A model generated the notes under the pieces. It saw only the letters and a program-made list of their open reading frames with translations, did no database searches and had not been told where the DNA came from. A stretch of 44,136 bases of DNA, taken from Candidatus Uhrbacteria bacterium (GTDB taxonomy: Bacteria; Patescibacteriota; Patescibacteriia; UBA9934). This document shows, piece by piece, positions 8,185 through 16,816 of the stretch. Both the position numbers and the translations under genes were made by a program. The stretch lies in NCBI GenBank assembly GCA_003453595.1, contig DMOG01000007.1, positions 1 to 44,136 of the forward strand, read 5' to 3'. Every line of letters starts with the position of its first letter. Positions within the stretch are counted from its first letter, which is position 1.

Positions 8185-8190
8185 ATTAGT

Positions 8191-8526
8191 AGATCGTTCT
8201 TTCAACAACACCTGATTTATTATGACATCAGGGGAAGTTTCCCGAACCCACTTTCGGGGAACAGCCCTACTGCGCTGCGGTGTTAGTTCGCTTGCAATTA
8301 TTTGGGGACAAGCGGATAGAACGCGGCGATACCGTCAAACCGGTCCAGCCAATACATGGCAGGGCAGTTGTCCTTTAAGGTCAATGGTTGACGCCGATGG
8401 ACGCTGAGTCTTGTACAAATACGATTTGTGCAAAACCCAGCGCCCAGCACGGTGTCCCAACACCTTACTCGGGCGCGAATTTGCTCCAGAACATATACAC
8501 ACAGTCTGTTGAGCTCGCGCCCTTTT
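8191..8526 (+). ncRNA. Highly structured ~335-nt RNA, family not recognised
   Basis: The transcript is bounded by a strong promoter and a very stable terminal hairpin: GGGCGCGA (8471-8478) pairs with TCGCGCCC (8515-8522), with inner GCTC/GAGC and CAGA/TCTG helices, then a T-run. Internal helices include CCTGAT/ATCAGG (8211-8232), CCCGAA/TTCGGG (about 8241-8258), CGCTTG/CAAGCG with flanking GTT/GAAC (8282-8323), GTCAA/TTGAC (8380-8392), a 10-bp hairpin with ACG loop (8411-8433) closed by CGCTG/CAGCG, and GGTGT/ACACC (8451-8464). GC content is well above the flanks. Length suits RNase P RNA or tmRNA, but I cannot find the GAGGAAAGTCC, ACAGAA, GGTTCGA or tag-peptide signatures. A divergent member of those families or a new class both remain possible. 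Confidence 0.72.
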
Positions 8527-8587
8527 CAGTTTTCAAAAAAATCTGTATGCTAACAATATTAATGACTATTCACAGGTAGCAAATCTT

Positions 8588-8962
8588 ATGAACAAACAAT
8601 TGTTAACTGAAATTAAAGAACAGCTCGAAAAAGAACGAGACCAACTCATGAAGGATTTGGGTAAATTTGCGAACAAAGACGAAAAGGCTGTAAATATAGA
8701 TTTTAATACAACCTTTCCAGAATACGGTGATGATGAAGATGAAAATGCTGGAGAAATTGCCACATATAGCAATAACCTTGCTCTTGAGGATAAACTTGAA
8801 AAAGAGCTTCGTGATGTTCTGTCGTCTTTAAAAAAGATCGAGAAAAACGAATATGGCATGTGTAAGTACTGCCATCAAGAGATTTCAGAAGAAAGACTAC
8901 GAGCACGACCAACATCAACCTCATGCGTTGCTTGCAAAAAGACTCTAACTCAGGAAATTTAA
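8588..8962 (+). CDS. TraR/DksA-type zinc-finger protein
   Basis: A 124-residue protein of the DksA/TraR family: an N-terminal coiled-coil (about residues 1-85, highly charged) followed by a C4 zinc finger with C92, C95, C113 and C116 (GMCKYCHQEISEERLRARPTSTSCVACKK). DksA-like proteins enter the secondary channel of RNA polymerase and tune initiation. Short forms such as this one are common in Patescibacteria. The ATG has no SD. The stop overlaps the lspA start (TAATG), so the two genes are translationally coupled. It directly follows the structured RNA gene. Confidence 0.85.
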   Translation: MNKQLLTEIKEQLEKERDQLMKDLGKFANKDEKAVNIDFNTTFPEYGDDEDENAGEIATYSNNLALEDKLEKELRDVLSSLKKIEKNEYGMCKYCHQEISEERLRARPTSTSCVACKKTLTQEI

Positions 8963-9399
8963 TGCTTTCAAAACAAAAAGCAATTGTTATAGCAGTGGTT
9001 TTCACTGCAATTGACATTGCTATAAAATATTTCGCAGTCGCGCAACCTTCTTTTTGGAAAGAAGGTTGTTTGAATTCTATTGTCTGTCTAAAATTACATC
9101 AAAATCAGGGGATCGCCTTTGGTATCCCTATACCAATGTGGGTGACCATTATAATTTCAGCATTGATTATTGCAATTCTTGCAGTCTTATTTGTAGATCA
9201 CTGGAAACAATCATCAAAACTTTTACCAGCTATTATTTTTATAATGTTTGGTGCTTTGAATAACTTTTTTGATCGTGTAATCAACAATTCAACAACAGAT
9301 TACCTAATATTTTTCAACCTATCTGCAATTAATCTGGCAGATATCCTCATTGTCTCTGGCGTTATCTTAATTTTGTGGTACAGTAGAAAAGAAGGATAG
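8962..9399 (+). CDS. lspA: Lipoprotein signal peptidase (signal peptidase II)
   Basis: A 145-residue integral membrane aspartyl protease that removes signal peptides from prolipoproteins. Four hydrophobic segments are visible. The catalytic aspartates are D104 in NNFFDRVINNSTTDYL and D127 in INLADILIVSG, and the conserved NQGIAFG motif lies at about residues 48-54. The start is the ATG at 8962, overlapping the upstream stop by one nucleotide, and AGGA precedes it. A likely substrate is the lipoprotein at 26811-27359. Confidence 0.92.
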   Translation: MLSKQKAIVIAVVFTAIDIAIKYFAVAQPSFWKEGCLNSIVCLKLHQNQGIAFGIPIPMWVTIIISALIIAILAVLFVDHWKQSSKLLPAIIFIMFGALNNFFDRVINNSTTDYLIFFNLSAINLADILIVSGVILILWYSRKEG

Positions 9400-9434
9400 A
9401 AAAGTGCTCTAAACACTCCCATCATCTTTGATGT

Positions 9435-10946
9435 ATGGGATCTTCTTGTATCTACTCGTCAGCTCATATTGGACTTGATTCAATCCGCGTGAGTGTTGAA
9501 GCTGATATTTCTGCAGGTTTACCAAAATTTACTATTGTTGGCTTGCCTGACACAGCAATTTCTGAATCACGAGAGCGAATTCGCTCGGCAATAAAAAATT
9601 CAGGGTTTTCTTTTCCGCGAACCAGAGTCACTGTTAACCTCGCACCAGCTGATATTAAAAAACAGGGGCCTGTTTATGATTTACCTATTGCTCTGAGCAT
9701 ATTAATGGCATCAGGTGTTATTTCCAATACCACCCAACTGCAACAAACAGCTTTTTTGGGTGAACTTTCACTTGAAGGAGAGGTGCGACCAGTCCATGGC
9801 TCACTGCTCGCTGCCACCATGTGCCAAGAATATGGTTTGAAATACCTGGTTGTTGCCAAAAACAATTGTGCAGAAGCATCGATTGTTAAATCTGTGGCCA
9901 TAATTCCTGGAACCTGTTTGATTGAAATTGTATCGTGGATAAAAGCAAATTCAGACCCAGAAATATATTGTCCCAATCGTAAAAAACAAACAAAACAAAA
10001 TTTTTTAATTGATTTTGCTGACATTAAAGGACAAGAACATGTTAAACGAGCATTAACAATTGCCGCGTCTGGAAATCACAATGTGCTTATGATTGGACCT
10101 CCGGGATCTGGAAAAACAATGCTTGCCAAAGCATTCCCTTCCATCTTGCCTTCTTTAACATTTGAAGAATCATTGGAAACTACAAAAATATATTCACTTG
10201 CTGGTCTGCTTTCAAAAACATCCCTGATTAAAACTCGTCCGTTCCGTCATCCCCATCACACCAGCTCAAGCACTGCGCTTATTGGCGGAGGAACTTGGCC
10301 GCAACCAGGTGAGGTCTCGCTTGCTCATAATGGAGTATTGTTTATGGATGAGTTTGCCGAGTTCTCGCGTAAGACAATTGAAAACCTGCGTCAACCAATT
10401 GAAGATAAGTATGTGACAATTGCGCGGGCATTGGGAACAATTACATTCCCGTCAGACTTCATGTTACTTGCTTCTATGAATCCATGTCCATGCGGATACT
10501 TAAATGACAAACAACGAACTTGTGAATGTGCTCCGGGGCAGGTTCAAGCATACAAACGAAAAATATCAGGTCCAATCCTTGATCGGATCGACATCACTCT
10601 TGATGTTCCGCGGGTTGATTTTGACAAACTAACTTCTGATATAAAATCAGAATCCTCTGCTGAAATAAAAAAACGCGTGGAACTCTCACGCGAACTTCAG
10701 GCCAATAGATATAAATCACACAACATTAGAACCAATGACCAACTACGCACAAATCTTTTATCACGCTACTGCGCGCTGGGTGACAAAAGCATTGAACTAT
10801 TAAAAAAAGCAATAAATCATTACCAACTTTCTGCCCGCGCCTACACTCGCGCTCTGAAAGTCGCCAGAACTATTGCTGACCTAGATTCTCAAGAAAACAT
10901 CCAAGTCCATCACCTCGCCGAAGCCTTAGGATATCGCTGCGGGTGA
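9435..10946 (+). CDS. comM: YifB/ComM-family Mg-chelatase-like AAA+ ATPase
   Basis: A full-length 503-residue ComM homologue. The N-terminal Lon-like ChlI domain (about residues 20-140, LPKFTIVGLPDTAISESRERIRSA) precedes an AAA+ module with Walker A GPPGSGKT (221-228), Walker B VLFMDEFAEF and the zinc-binding CPCGYLNDKQRTCEC motif, then a C-terminal helical domain. ComM acts as a hexameric helicase promoting branch migration during natural transformation. The tandem pilins at 38 kb are compatible with DNA uptake in this cell. No comE or dprA genes are in the window. Confidence 0.93.
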   Translation: MGSSCIYSSAHIGLDSIRVSVEADISAGLPKFTIVGLPDTAISESRERIRSAIKNSGFSFPRTRVTVNLAPADIKKQGPVYDLPIALSILMASGVISNTTQLQQTAFLGELSLEGEVRPVHGSLLAATMCQEYGLKYLVVAKNNCAEASIVKSVAIIPGTCLIEIVSWIKANSDPEIYCPNRKKQTKQNFLIDFADIKGQEHVKRALTIAASGNHNVLMIGPPGSGKTMLAKAFPSILPSLTFEESLETTKIYSLAGLLSKTSLIKTRPFRHPHHTSSSTALIGGGTWPQPGEVSLAHNGVLFMDEFAEFSRKTIENLRQPIEDKYVTIARALGTITFPSDFMLLASMNPCPCGYLNDKQRTCECAPGQVQAYKRKISGPILDRIDITLDVPRVDFDKLTSDIKSESSAEIKKRVELSRELQANRYKSHNIRTNDQLRTNLLSRYCALGDKSIELLKKAINHYQLSARAYTRALKVARTIADLDSQENIQVHHLAEALGYRCG

Positions 10947-11060
10947 TTAGATTGTAGAGGTTAGGAAAAAGAGGCTATGAAAGAGGCTAGAAAAGTCATA
11001 GGAGGTTATTTTGGAAGTCGAAAAATGGAGAGACCGAGTTAACATCTGAGTGCTGACCCC

Positions 11061-12284
11061 CTACCTAATATACTCAAGTGGATTTTTCTTTACTCCGTTT
11101 ACGATAACTTCGAAATGCAGGTGGGTTCCGGTTGATCGTCCGGTTGTTCCACATAAACCAATAGCCTCTCCTGCGGACACATATTGTCCAGCTGAAACAT
11201 AGAGCGCAGCGTTGTGACCGTAACGGGTTACAATTCCATTTCCATGGTCAATATCCACTGCATATCCATAACCACCATTCCATCCAGAATATGTTACATA
11301 ACCAGCATCAGCAGCATAGTTATAATTATCGTAATAACAATCAACATCCAAACCCGTATGTTTCCATCCGTAGTATTGAGTGATAACGCGCAGGTCTGTT
11401 GGCCAAACCATGTATCCAGCACCAGGCGTAGTAGACGACACTGATGTTGGTACTGCACTTGTTGTTGGCGCAGCAAAAAGCTGACTGATCGCTGAGCTTG
11501 TTGATCGGGTCGTTGCCTGAACTGCTCCTCCTGGAATTAACAATTCATCGCCAATTGAAAGCACATCAGAGTTATCAAGTCCGTTGTATGAAAGGATGGT
11601 TACTTGATCAACATCGTATGTTCTTGAAATACCACCAATGGTGTCACCGCTTTTAACTGTGTGTTTAACTCCATCAACTGGCAGAATTGTTAAGGTGTTT
11701 CCAGGTCGCAAAACAGAGCTGACACTTAAGTTATTTGCCCAAAGCAAAGTATTGATTGATAAATCATAACCACTAGCTATAGATGACAACGAATCTCCAC
11801 TTTGAATTGTGTAGGTTTCAACCTGTGATCTTTCCGAAGTGCCAGCTTCTATAACTGGGGTGGCAACAATAGCCCCATCTCCAAAAATCGAGTTCTCTGA
11901 AATCTGTTGTTCTTCTAAAACCGCAACTGCTATTAGAGATTGCTTAGATATTCCTGTTTGTTCACGATAGTGGATTGAAGCCGGTCGCGCTCCAAGATAA
12001 TCACCGGCAAACTCTTGCACAATTTCTGGCCTATCCTCTGCAACCAAGCCATACATAATGCTATTACGACCAAACTCTTCGGCGCGCACAACTCCAGTAC
12101 GTAAATTCATTACACCCACTACCAGCACAACACAGATCATTAATGTGTGGATAGTATATCTGTTGGCAACTAGAAGCATCATTCGATTTTTTGCTGGTCT
12201 ATAAACAACTGCTAACTGGCGTTTAATAGAAAAAAGCAGACGATAAATTGGGACTAAAAGAAATACAAACCATTTTCCAATCAA
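11061..12284 (-). CDS. LysM-domain M23 metallopeptidase, membrane anchored
   Basis: A ~407-residue peptidoglycan hydrolase. After a basic N-terminus there is one transmembrane helix (about 44-62). Two LysM peptidoglycan-binding domains follow (157-201 and 207-251), then a Ser/Thr linker and a C-terminal M23 domain with all zinc and catalytic residues: H309 and D313 (HTGLD), H357, and H388/H390 in GTHLHFEV. The annotated start is TTG at 12284 with no SD. The frame stays open a further ~45 codons upstream without ATG, GTG or TTG, so the true start is uncertain. It probably cleaves stem-peptide cross-links during growth or division. Confidence 0.9.
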   Translation of the reverse strand: MIGKWFVFLLVPIYRLLFSIKRQLAVVYRPAKNRMMLLVANRYTIHTLMICVVLVVGVMNLRTGVVRAEEFGRNSIMYGLVAEDRPEIVQEFAGDYLGARPASIHYREQTGISKQSLIAVAVLEEQQISENSIFGDGAIVATPVIEAGTSERSQVETYTIQSGDSLSSIASGYDLSINTLLWANNLSVSSVLRPGNTLTILPVDGVKHTVKSGDTIGGISRTYDVDQVTILSYNGLDNSDVLSIGDELLIPGGAVQATTRSTSSAISQLFAAPTTSAVPTSVSSTTPGAGYMVWPTDLRVITQYYGWKHTGLDVDCYYDNYNYAADAGYVTYSGWNGGYGYAVDIDHGNGIVTRYGHNAALYVSAGQYVSAGEAIGLCGTTGRSTGTHLHFEVIVNGVKKNPLEYIR

Positions 12285-12431
12285 GATAAACTGTGAAATT
12301 AAAGTTTTAAAAATGCGTAAAAAAACAGGCTTTACCCGAATAAGTATCCGAATTGCCTTTAGTGACTGAGTAACAAGAAATTGTTTTATTTGTTCTGGTA
12401 TAGCTTTTTGAAATGCTTAGAACTGATTAAT

Positions 12432-12460
12432 ATCGTAACCAAAAAAGCCTGTTTTGTCAA
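12432..12460 (-). promoter_or_regulatory. Promoter of the LysM-M23 gene
   Basis: Minus strand TTGACA (12455-12460), 17-nt spacer, TACGAT (12432-12437). It predicts a start near 12425 and a ~140-nt stretch before the TTG start, all open in the gene's reading frame up to about 12421. Confidence 0.6.
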
Positions 12461-12514
12461 TTGAAAATTGGGTAATTTTATAAATTTTAATTTTTATTCA
12501 CATCCAAACAATAA

Positions 12515-12543
12515 TTGACATTCAGGCTACAAATTCGTATGAT
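12515..12543 (+). promoter_or_regulatory. hppA promoter
   Basis: TTGACA (12515-12520), 17-nt spacer, TATGAT (12538-12543); the leader is about 30 nt without SD. Confidence 0.7.
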
Positions 12544-12580
12544 TAGCCAGCTAAACCACTTATTATCTTAGATACTTTCT

Positions 12581-14572
12581 ATGGATATTACGCTCATAGC
12601 GATGTTGGTTGCCGGATTGGCAATCATCTACACAATCTTCTTGATCGCTTGGATCATGAAGCTTCCTTCAGGAGAAGGAAAAATGAAAGGCATTGCCCTT
12701 GCTATTCAAGAAGGAGCAAACGCCTACTTAGCGCGACAATATCGCGTCATCGGGCTTATTGGAGTATTTGTATTCCTCTTGCTCGGTTTCTTTTTAAACT
12801 GGACAACAGCTCTTGGCTTTGCGCTTGGTGCTGTACTTTCAGGAATTGCAGGCTACATTGGTATGTTGGTATCAGTCCGCGCCAATGTGCGAACAGCCGA
12901 GGCTGCAAAAACCAGTCTTGCCTCAGCACTTAATGTTGCTGTTAAGGCTGGATCTGTCACCGGGCTTTTCGTGGTAACTCTCGGACTGCTTGGCGCAGCT
13001 GGTTTCTACTACCTAACCCAAGATGTATACGCACTAGTTGGTCTTGGATTTGGCGGATCACTAATCTCTGTGTTTGCTCGTCTGGGTGGAGGGATCTTCA
13101 CCAAAGCAGCCGATGTTGGAGCTGACTTGGTTGGAAAAGTCGAAGCCGGAATTCCAGAAGACGACCCACGCAACCCGGCAGTTATCGCTGACAATGTTGG
13201 TGACAATGTCGGAGATTGTGCTGGAATGGCAGCTGACCTTTATGAAACTTACACAGTTTCAACAATGGCCGCGATGCTAATTGGACTTTTAACATTTGGC
13301 AACATTGAAAATATTATTACTTTCCCACTTGCGGTCGGGGCTGTGGCGATCGTTGCCTCGATCATCGGCGTTTACTTTATTCGCCTTGGTACAAAACAGG
13401 GGATAATGACTGCACTTTACAAAGGATTAATTGTGACCGGAATTTTGTCAGCAGTTGCCTTTTATCCACTAACACAATGGCTCTTGGGTGGCATCGAAGG
13501 AATAAACGCCGTTAATATCTTTTGGTCACTTATTGTTGGTTTGGTTGTGACTGCCTTGATGGTTGTTATTACTGAATACTACACTTCAACAGCTTACAAA
13601 CCAGTTCGAAATGTGGCTATGGCCTCACAAACTGGCCATGGAACAAACATTATTTCTGGACTAGCACTTTCCATGCGCTCAACTGCATTGCCAGTACTTA
13701 TAATTGTTGCTGGACTACTTGTCTCCTACTATCTAGCTGGAATCTATGGAGCAGCTATGGCTGTTATGTCCATGCTTTCATTGGCTGGAATGATTGTTAC
13801 CCTTGATGCCTACGGACCAGTCACAGACAATGCGGGTGGAATTGCCGAAATGGCAGGCCTAGCAGCAGATGTTCGAGAAACAACCGACAAGCTTGATGCT
13901 GTTGGCAACACAACCAAAGCAGTTACGAAGGGATATGCAATTGCGTCAGCCGGACTAGCTGCAACAGTACTGTTTGCCAGCTATACAGAAGAACTTATTT
14001 CCCGCGGCCATGATTTTGCTTTCTCACTTTCAAATCCTTATGTTATTGCCGGGCTTTTGATTGGAGGATTGCTTCCTTACTTGTTTGCAGCCTTTGCTAT
14101 GGAGGCTGTGGGAAAAGCAGCTGGAAAAGTTGTGGAAGAAGTTCGACGACAGTTCAAGGAAATCAAAGGAATCATGGAAGGAACTGCCAAGCCAGAATAC
14201 GGCGCTTGTGTTGACATCGTTACCAAGGCCGCACTTGGTCAGATGATTATTCCTGCTCTTATCCCGGTTATCGCTCCAATTTTGGTTGGACTCTTACTTG
14301 GACCAGAAGCACTTGGTGGACTTTTAATCGGAACAATCGTAACAGGTTTGTTCTTGGCAATTTCTATGACCACCGGTGGTGGAGCGTGGGATAATGCCAA
14401 GAAGTACATCGAACTTGGCAACTATGGTGGAAAGAAATCACTGGCCCATGACGCAGCTGTTACCGGTGACACGGTTGGTGATCCATACAAAGATACAGCC
14501 GGACCAGCAATCAACCCGATGATAAAGATTGTAAACATTATCGCACTATTGATCGTGGCGCTAATAATTTAA
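12581..14572 (+). CDS. hppA: Membrane-bound proton-pumping pyrophosphatase
   Basis: A 663-residue, ~16-helix membrane pyrophosphatase that couples PPi hydrolysis to ion export. The substrate-binding signature DVGADLVGKVEAG (about residues 178-190) with EDDPRNPAVIADNVGDNVGD is intact, as are the C-terminal DNAKKYIE and GDTVGDPYKDTAGPA motifs. The position that separates K+-dependent (Ala) from K+-independent (Lys) families reads Lys: K446 in GNTTKAVTKG. This predicts a K+-independent H+-pumping enzyme. In a fermentative reduced cell it would recycle PPi to maintain proton-motive force. It has its own promoter and terminator. Confidence 0.95.
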   Translation: MDITLIAMLVAGLAIIYTIFLIAWIMKLPSGEGKMKGIALAIQEGANAYLARQYRVIGLIGVFVFLLLGFFLNWTTALGFALGAVLSGIAGYIGMLVSVRANVRTAEAAKTSLASALNVAVKAGSVTGLFVVTLGLLGAAGFYYLTQDVYALVGLGFGGSLISVFARLGGGIFTKAADVGADLVGKVEAGIPEDDPRNPAVIADNVGDNVGDCAGMAADLYETYTVSTMAAMLIGLLTFGNIENIITFPLAVGAVAIVASIIGVYFIRLGTKQGIMTALYKGLIVTGILSAVAFYPLTQWLLGGIEGINAVNIFWSLIVGLVVTALMVVITEYYTSTAYKPVRNVAMASQTGHGTNIISGLALSMRSTALPVLIIVAGLLVSYYLAGIYGAAMAVMSMLSLAGMIVTLDAYGPVTDNAGGIAEMAGLAADVRETTDKLDAVGNTTKAVTKGYAIASAGLAATVLFASYTEELISRGHDFAFSLSNPYVIAGLLIGGLLPYLFAAFAMEAVGKAAGKVVEEVRRQFKEIKGIMEGTAKPEYGACVDIVTKAALGQMIIPALIPVIAPILVGLLLGPEALGGLLIGTIVTGLFLAISMTTGGGAWDNAKKYIELGNYGGKKSLAHDAAVTGDTVGDPYKDTAGPAINPMIKIVNIIALLIVALII

Positions 14573-14616
14573 ATTTATCTGCCATCCTCTGGCTTGACCA
14601 GAAGATCCATCAAAGT

Positions 14617-14645
14617 GAGCCGGCAAATGCTGGCTCTTTTGTTTA
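14617..14645 (+). terminator. hppA terminator
   Basis: GAGCC-ggcaaatgct-GGCTC stem-loop followed by TTTTGTTT. Confidence 0.75.
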
Positions 14646-14696
14646 ATAATTATCCAACACCAAGTTCTTTAGTCTGAGTTCTGACTTCTCAGATAA

Positions 14697-14725
14697 TTGA
14701 CATTTTTCCTAATATCCGCCATACT
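14697..14725 (+). promoter_or_regulatory. tig promoter
   Basis: TTGACA (14697-14702), 17-nt spacer, CATACT (14720-14725). Confidence 0.55.
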
Positions 14726-14759
14726 CCGAGCGTAAAATACTTATTTTTCACGGTTTTCT

Positions 14760-16043
14760 ATGTCTTACACAGTTTCCAAAGATAAAAACAAAGTTACTTT
14801 TTCTATTACAATTCCAGTGGCTGATGTTGAAGCTGGGATGAGAGACGCGGCCGAGCGAATCTCAAAAAATACTAACATCCCTGGATTTCGCCCAGGTAAA
14901 GCAGATTATGAAAGCATAAAAACTCGCGTTGGCGAGATGGCAATTTTGGAAGAAGCCACCGAAGGACTGGTACGCGAAGCTTTTATCCATGCCTTAATCG
15001 AAGAAAAAATCGAAACAGTTGGTCAGCCATATTTCAACATGACAACTATGGCTCCAGGAAACGATCTTGTTTTCACAGCCGAGGTATCGCTTATGCCTGA
15101 AATCAAAAAACTAGCAGACTACACAAAAAAAATTGTTACAAAAAAAGATACAAAGCCAACCAAAGAACTACTTAATCAAGCAAAAAAAGATTTGTCTTCC
15201 ATGCAAACCAAAGAAGTTCGTGCTCCAAAAGGTGAGGAACTTAAGGCCGGAGACAAAGCAGTTGTAAATCTAACAATGAAAAAGGACGGGGTAACCATTG
15301 AAGGCGGGGAAGGCCAAGGTCATGGAATCTACACATCAGAATCTTATTATGTGGAAGGATTTATCGACAAGATCATGGGCATGAAGGAAGATGAAACTCG
15401 AACCTTTACTCTAAAATTTCCTAAAGAACATTATCAAAAACATTTAGCCGGACAGGGTGTTGATTTCGTGGTTGAACTAAAAGAAATCTTTAAGCTTGAG
15501 ACCCCAGAAATCGATGATGCTTTTGCAGTTCAAGTCGGACTTAAAGATTTGGCAGAGCTAGAAAAAAAACTTGAAGAAAATCTTTCACAGGAAAATCAGA
15601 TGGAGGAAGACCGAAGACAAGAAAAAGAAATTCTTGAGCACCTGGCAAACAAATCAACTTTTGACGACATCCCTGACTTGCTTATAAATCAGGAAATTGA
15701 AAAAATGATCAGTGAAATGAAAAATTCTGTTGAGCGTCAGGGTATGGATTTTGAAGAATATCTCAAGTCAATTAAAAAGACTTACGCGGACATCAAAATC
15801 GACTTTGCTCCTAGTGCACTAACAAGAGTGAAGGTGGCACTAATTCTAAAAGAAGTTGCTAAAGCAGAAAAAATTGAAATTAATGCCAAAAAATTAGATC
15901 ACGAAATCGAGCACATTGCAGAACATTACGATGAAAAAGATCAAAAAGAATACATCAAATCCCCACGCTACCGTGAGTTTGTCGAAATGCAAATGAAGAA
16001 TAAGGAAGTATTGAATTTGTTGCGGGAAAAAATGGTGAAATAA
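14760..16043 (+). CDS. tig: Trigger factor, ribosome-associated chaperone and peptidyl-prolyl isomerase
   Basis: A 427-residue protein matching the usual trigger factor length and order. The N-terminal ribosome-binding domain carries the tail signature as NIPGFRPGKAD (about residues 37-47; canonical GFRxGKxP). An FKBP-like domain (about 150-240) contains GDKAVVNLTMKKDG and the G(I/M)KEDETRTFTLKFP segment. The C-terminal arms (about 245-427) are helical and charged. It folds nascent chains at the exit tunnel. No SD precedes the ATG (GGTTTTCT). In many bacteria tig precedes clpP-clpX; here it is instead followed by GC-rich cassette A. Confidence 0.95.
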   Translation: MSYTVSKDKNKVTFSITIPVADVEAGMRDAAERISKNTNIPGFRPGKADYESIKTRVGEMAILEEATEGLVREAFIHALIEEKIETVGQPYFNMTTMAPGNDLVFTAEVSLMPEIKKLADYTKKIVTKKDTKPTKELLNQAKKDLSSMQTKEVRAPKGEELKAGDKAVVNLTMKKDGVTIEGGEGQGHGIYTSESYYVEGFIDKIMGMKEDETRTFTLKFPKEHYQKHLAGQGVDFVVELKEIFKLETPEIDDAFAVQVGLKDLAELEKKLEENLSQENQMEEDRRQEKEILEHLANKSTFDDIPDLLINQEIEKMISEMKNSVERQGMDFEEYLKSIKKTYADIKIDFAPSALTRVKVALILKEVAKAEKIEINAKKLDHEIEHIAEHYDEKDQKEYIKSPRYREFVEMQMKNKEVLNLLREKMVK

Positions 16044-16081
16044 CAGCGGAACAGTGCACAGTGCGCAGTACACAGTTAAAT

Positions 16082-16110
16082 AAGAACCAGCGAAAGCTGG
16101 TTCTTTTGTT
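16082..16110 (+). terminator. tig terminator
   Basis: AAGAACCAG-cgaaag-CTGGTTCTT followed by TTGTTTTTT. Confidence 0.8.
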
Positions 16111-16111
16111 T

Positions 16112-16166
16112 TTTCAACTTTCTACTTTCCACTTTATACTTCCCATTCCCACTTCCCATTCCCACC
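16112..16166. repeat. Degenerate heptamer array, left edge of cassette A
   Basis: Seven-base units such as TTTCTAC, TTTCCAC and TTTATAC, then TTCCCAT-type variants, run in register between the tig terminator and the GC-rich cassette. Related arrays occur at 17446-17490, 19585-19616, 29586-29670 and 31395-31440. Confidence 0.65.
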
Positions 16167-16227
16167 CTTGACCTTCGCCCTATTCCATGGCAACCTTTTA
16201 CCGAACCCAAACGCCCACGGAGGCACC

Positions 16228-16692
16228 GTGTACGACTACAGACTTATACTTCCCGCATCCTTTCTTGTCGCCGTGCTTACTGCTTTTTTGTGCACGCTGG
16301 GCCAAAGAATTGGTTCGGTCCGCACAGAAAACAAGACCCACGCCACACTCGACGCCTGCCTCGATAAGGAGCTTGTGGGCGGCATGGCCGAGTGCGATGA
16401 CCCCAACTTCATGGTTCGCAAGACATGCCAGGGCCTCAAGGCCGTGACTTGGGTCGGTGGTTCCCAATCTGACCTAAGAACAGTCTCCAACAATGTGTTC
16501 TTCGGCTGTTCCGAACCGCCCGAACTAAACTTCATCAAACGCCACCTCACGCAGGATGGTCTGCCCTTGGGTGGGATCATCCATGGCAACGGCGTGATGA
16601 TGATCATCACCGATGAAACCAGACAACTGTCCAGGGAGGCAGAAGGCCCGATTGAGAGCTTCTACCTCGAAGCTATTAGCAGACCCCGCTAG
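16228..16692 (+). CDS. GC-rich cassette A, gene 1: membrane-anchored Cys-containing protein, unknown
   Basis: A 154-residue protein I cannot assign. The start chosen is GTG at 16228 because a perfect GGAGG lies 4 nt before it; the in-frame ATG at 16168 has no SD. One hydrophobic segment (about residues 6-24, LILPASFLVAVLTAFLCTL) anchors a soluble domain with four further cysteines (about C48, C56, C67, C93). Codon and base use is much more GC-rich than in tig or the pyruvate-kinase-like gene. The antisense frames here are also long, as expected in GC-rich DNA, but the SD and anchor favour this frame. Confidence 0.6.
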   Translation: MYDYRLILPASFLVAVLTAFLCTLGQRIGSVRTENKTHATLDACLDKELVGGMAECDDPNFMVRKTCQGLKAVTWVGGSQSDLRTVSNNVFFGCSEPPELNFIKRHLTQDGLPLGGIIHGNGVMMIITDETRQLSREAEGPIESFYLEAISRPR

Positions 16693-16716
16693 CGCCCTTG
16701 TGCACAAATCGTCAAA

Positions 16717-16745
16717 CGCCCCAAATCCACCGCGGAACTGGGGCG
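16717..16745 (+). terminator. Cassette A terminator, copy 1
   Basis: CGCCCCA ... TGGGGCG stem-loop followed by TATGTGTTTCT. The surrounding ~51 nt recur almost unchanged after the next gene (17402-17450). Confidence 0.7.
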
Positions 16746-16757
16746 TATGTGTTTCTA

Positions 16758-16786
16758 TTGACTTTTTTTTCTATTTATGATATAAA
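16758..16786 (+). promoter_or_regulatory. Promoter of cassette A gene 2
   Basis: TTGACT (16758-16763), 17-nt T-rich spacer, TATAAA (16781-16786). It lies directly after terminator copy 1, so the two cassette genes are separate transcription units. Confidence 0.65.
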
Positions 16787-16816
16787 ACCTCTCCACCCAA
16801 ACAAGGAGAGCACAGC

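Noticed and set aside
8191..8526. Assignment as RNase P RNA or tmRNA
   Set aside because: Length fits, but GAGGAAAGTCC, ACAGAA, a T-arm GGTTCGA and a tag reading frame were not found on either strand, so I left the family open.
8222..8579. Two short plus-strand open frames inside the structured RNA
   Set aside because: No SD or family features; dense secondary structure, promoter and terminator explain the region better as RNA.
9435..10946. Alternative genetic code with UGA as glycine
   Set aside because: comM and other genes end at TGA at the expected family length, and no in-frame TGA interrupts any conserved gene.
16236..16610. Minus-strand open frame opposite cassette A gene 1
   Set aside because: GC-rich DNA leaves several frames open here; only the plus-strand frame has GGAGG, a membrane anchor and a following terminator.
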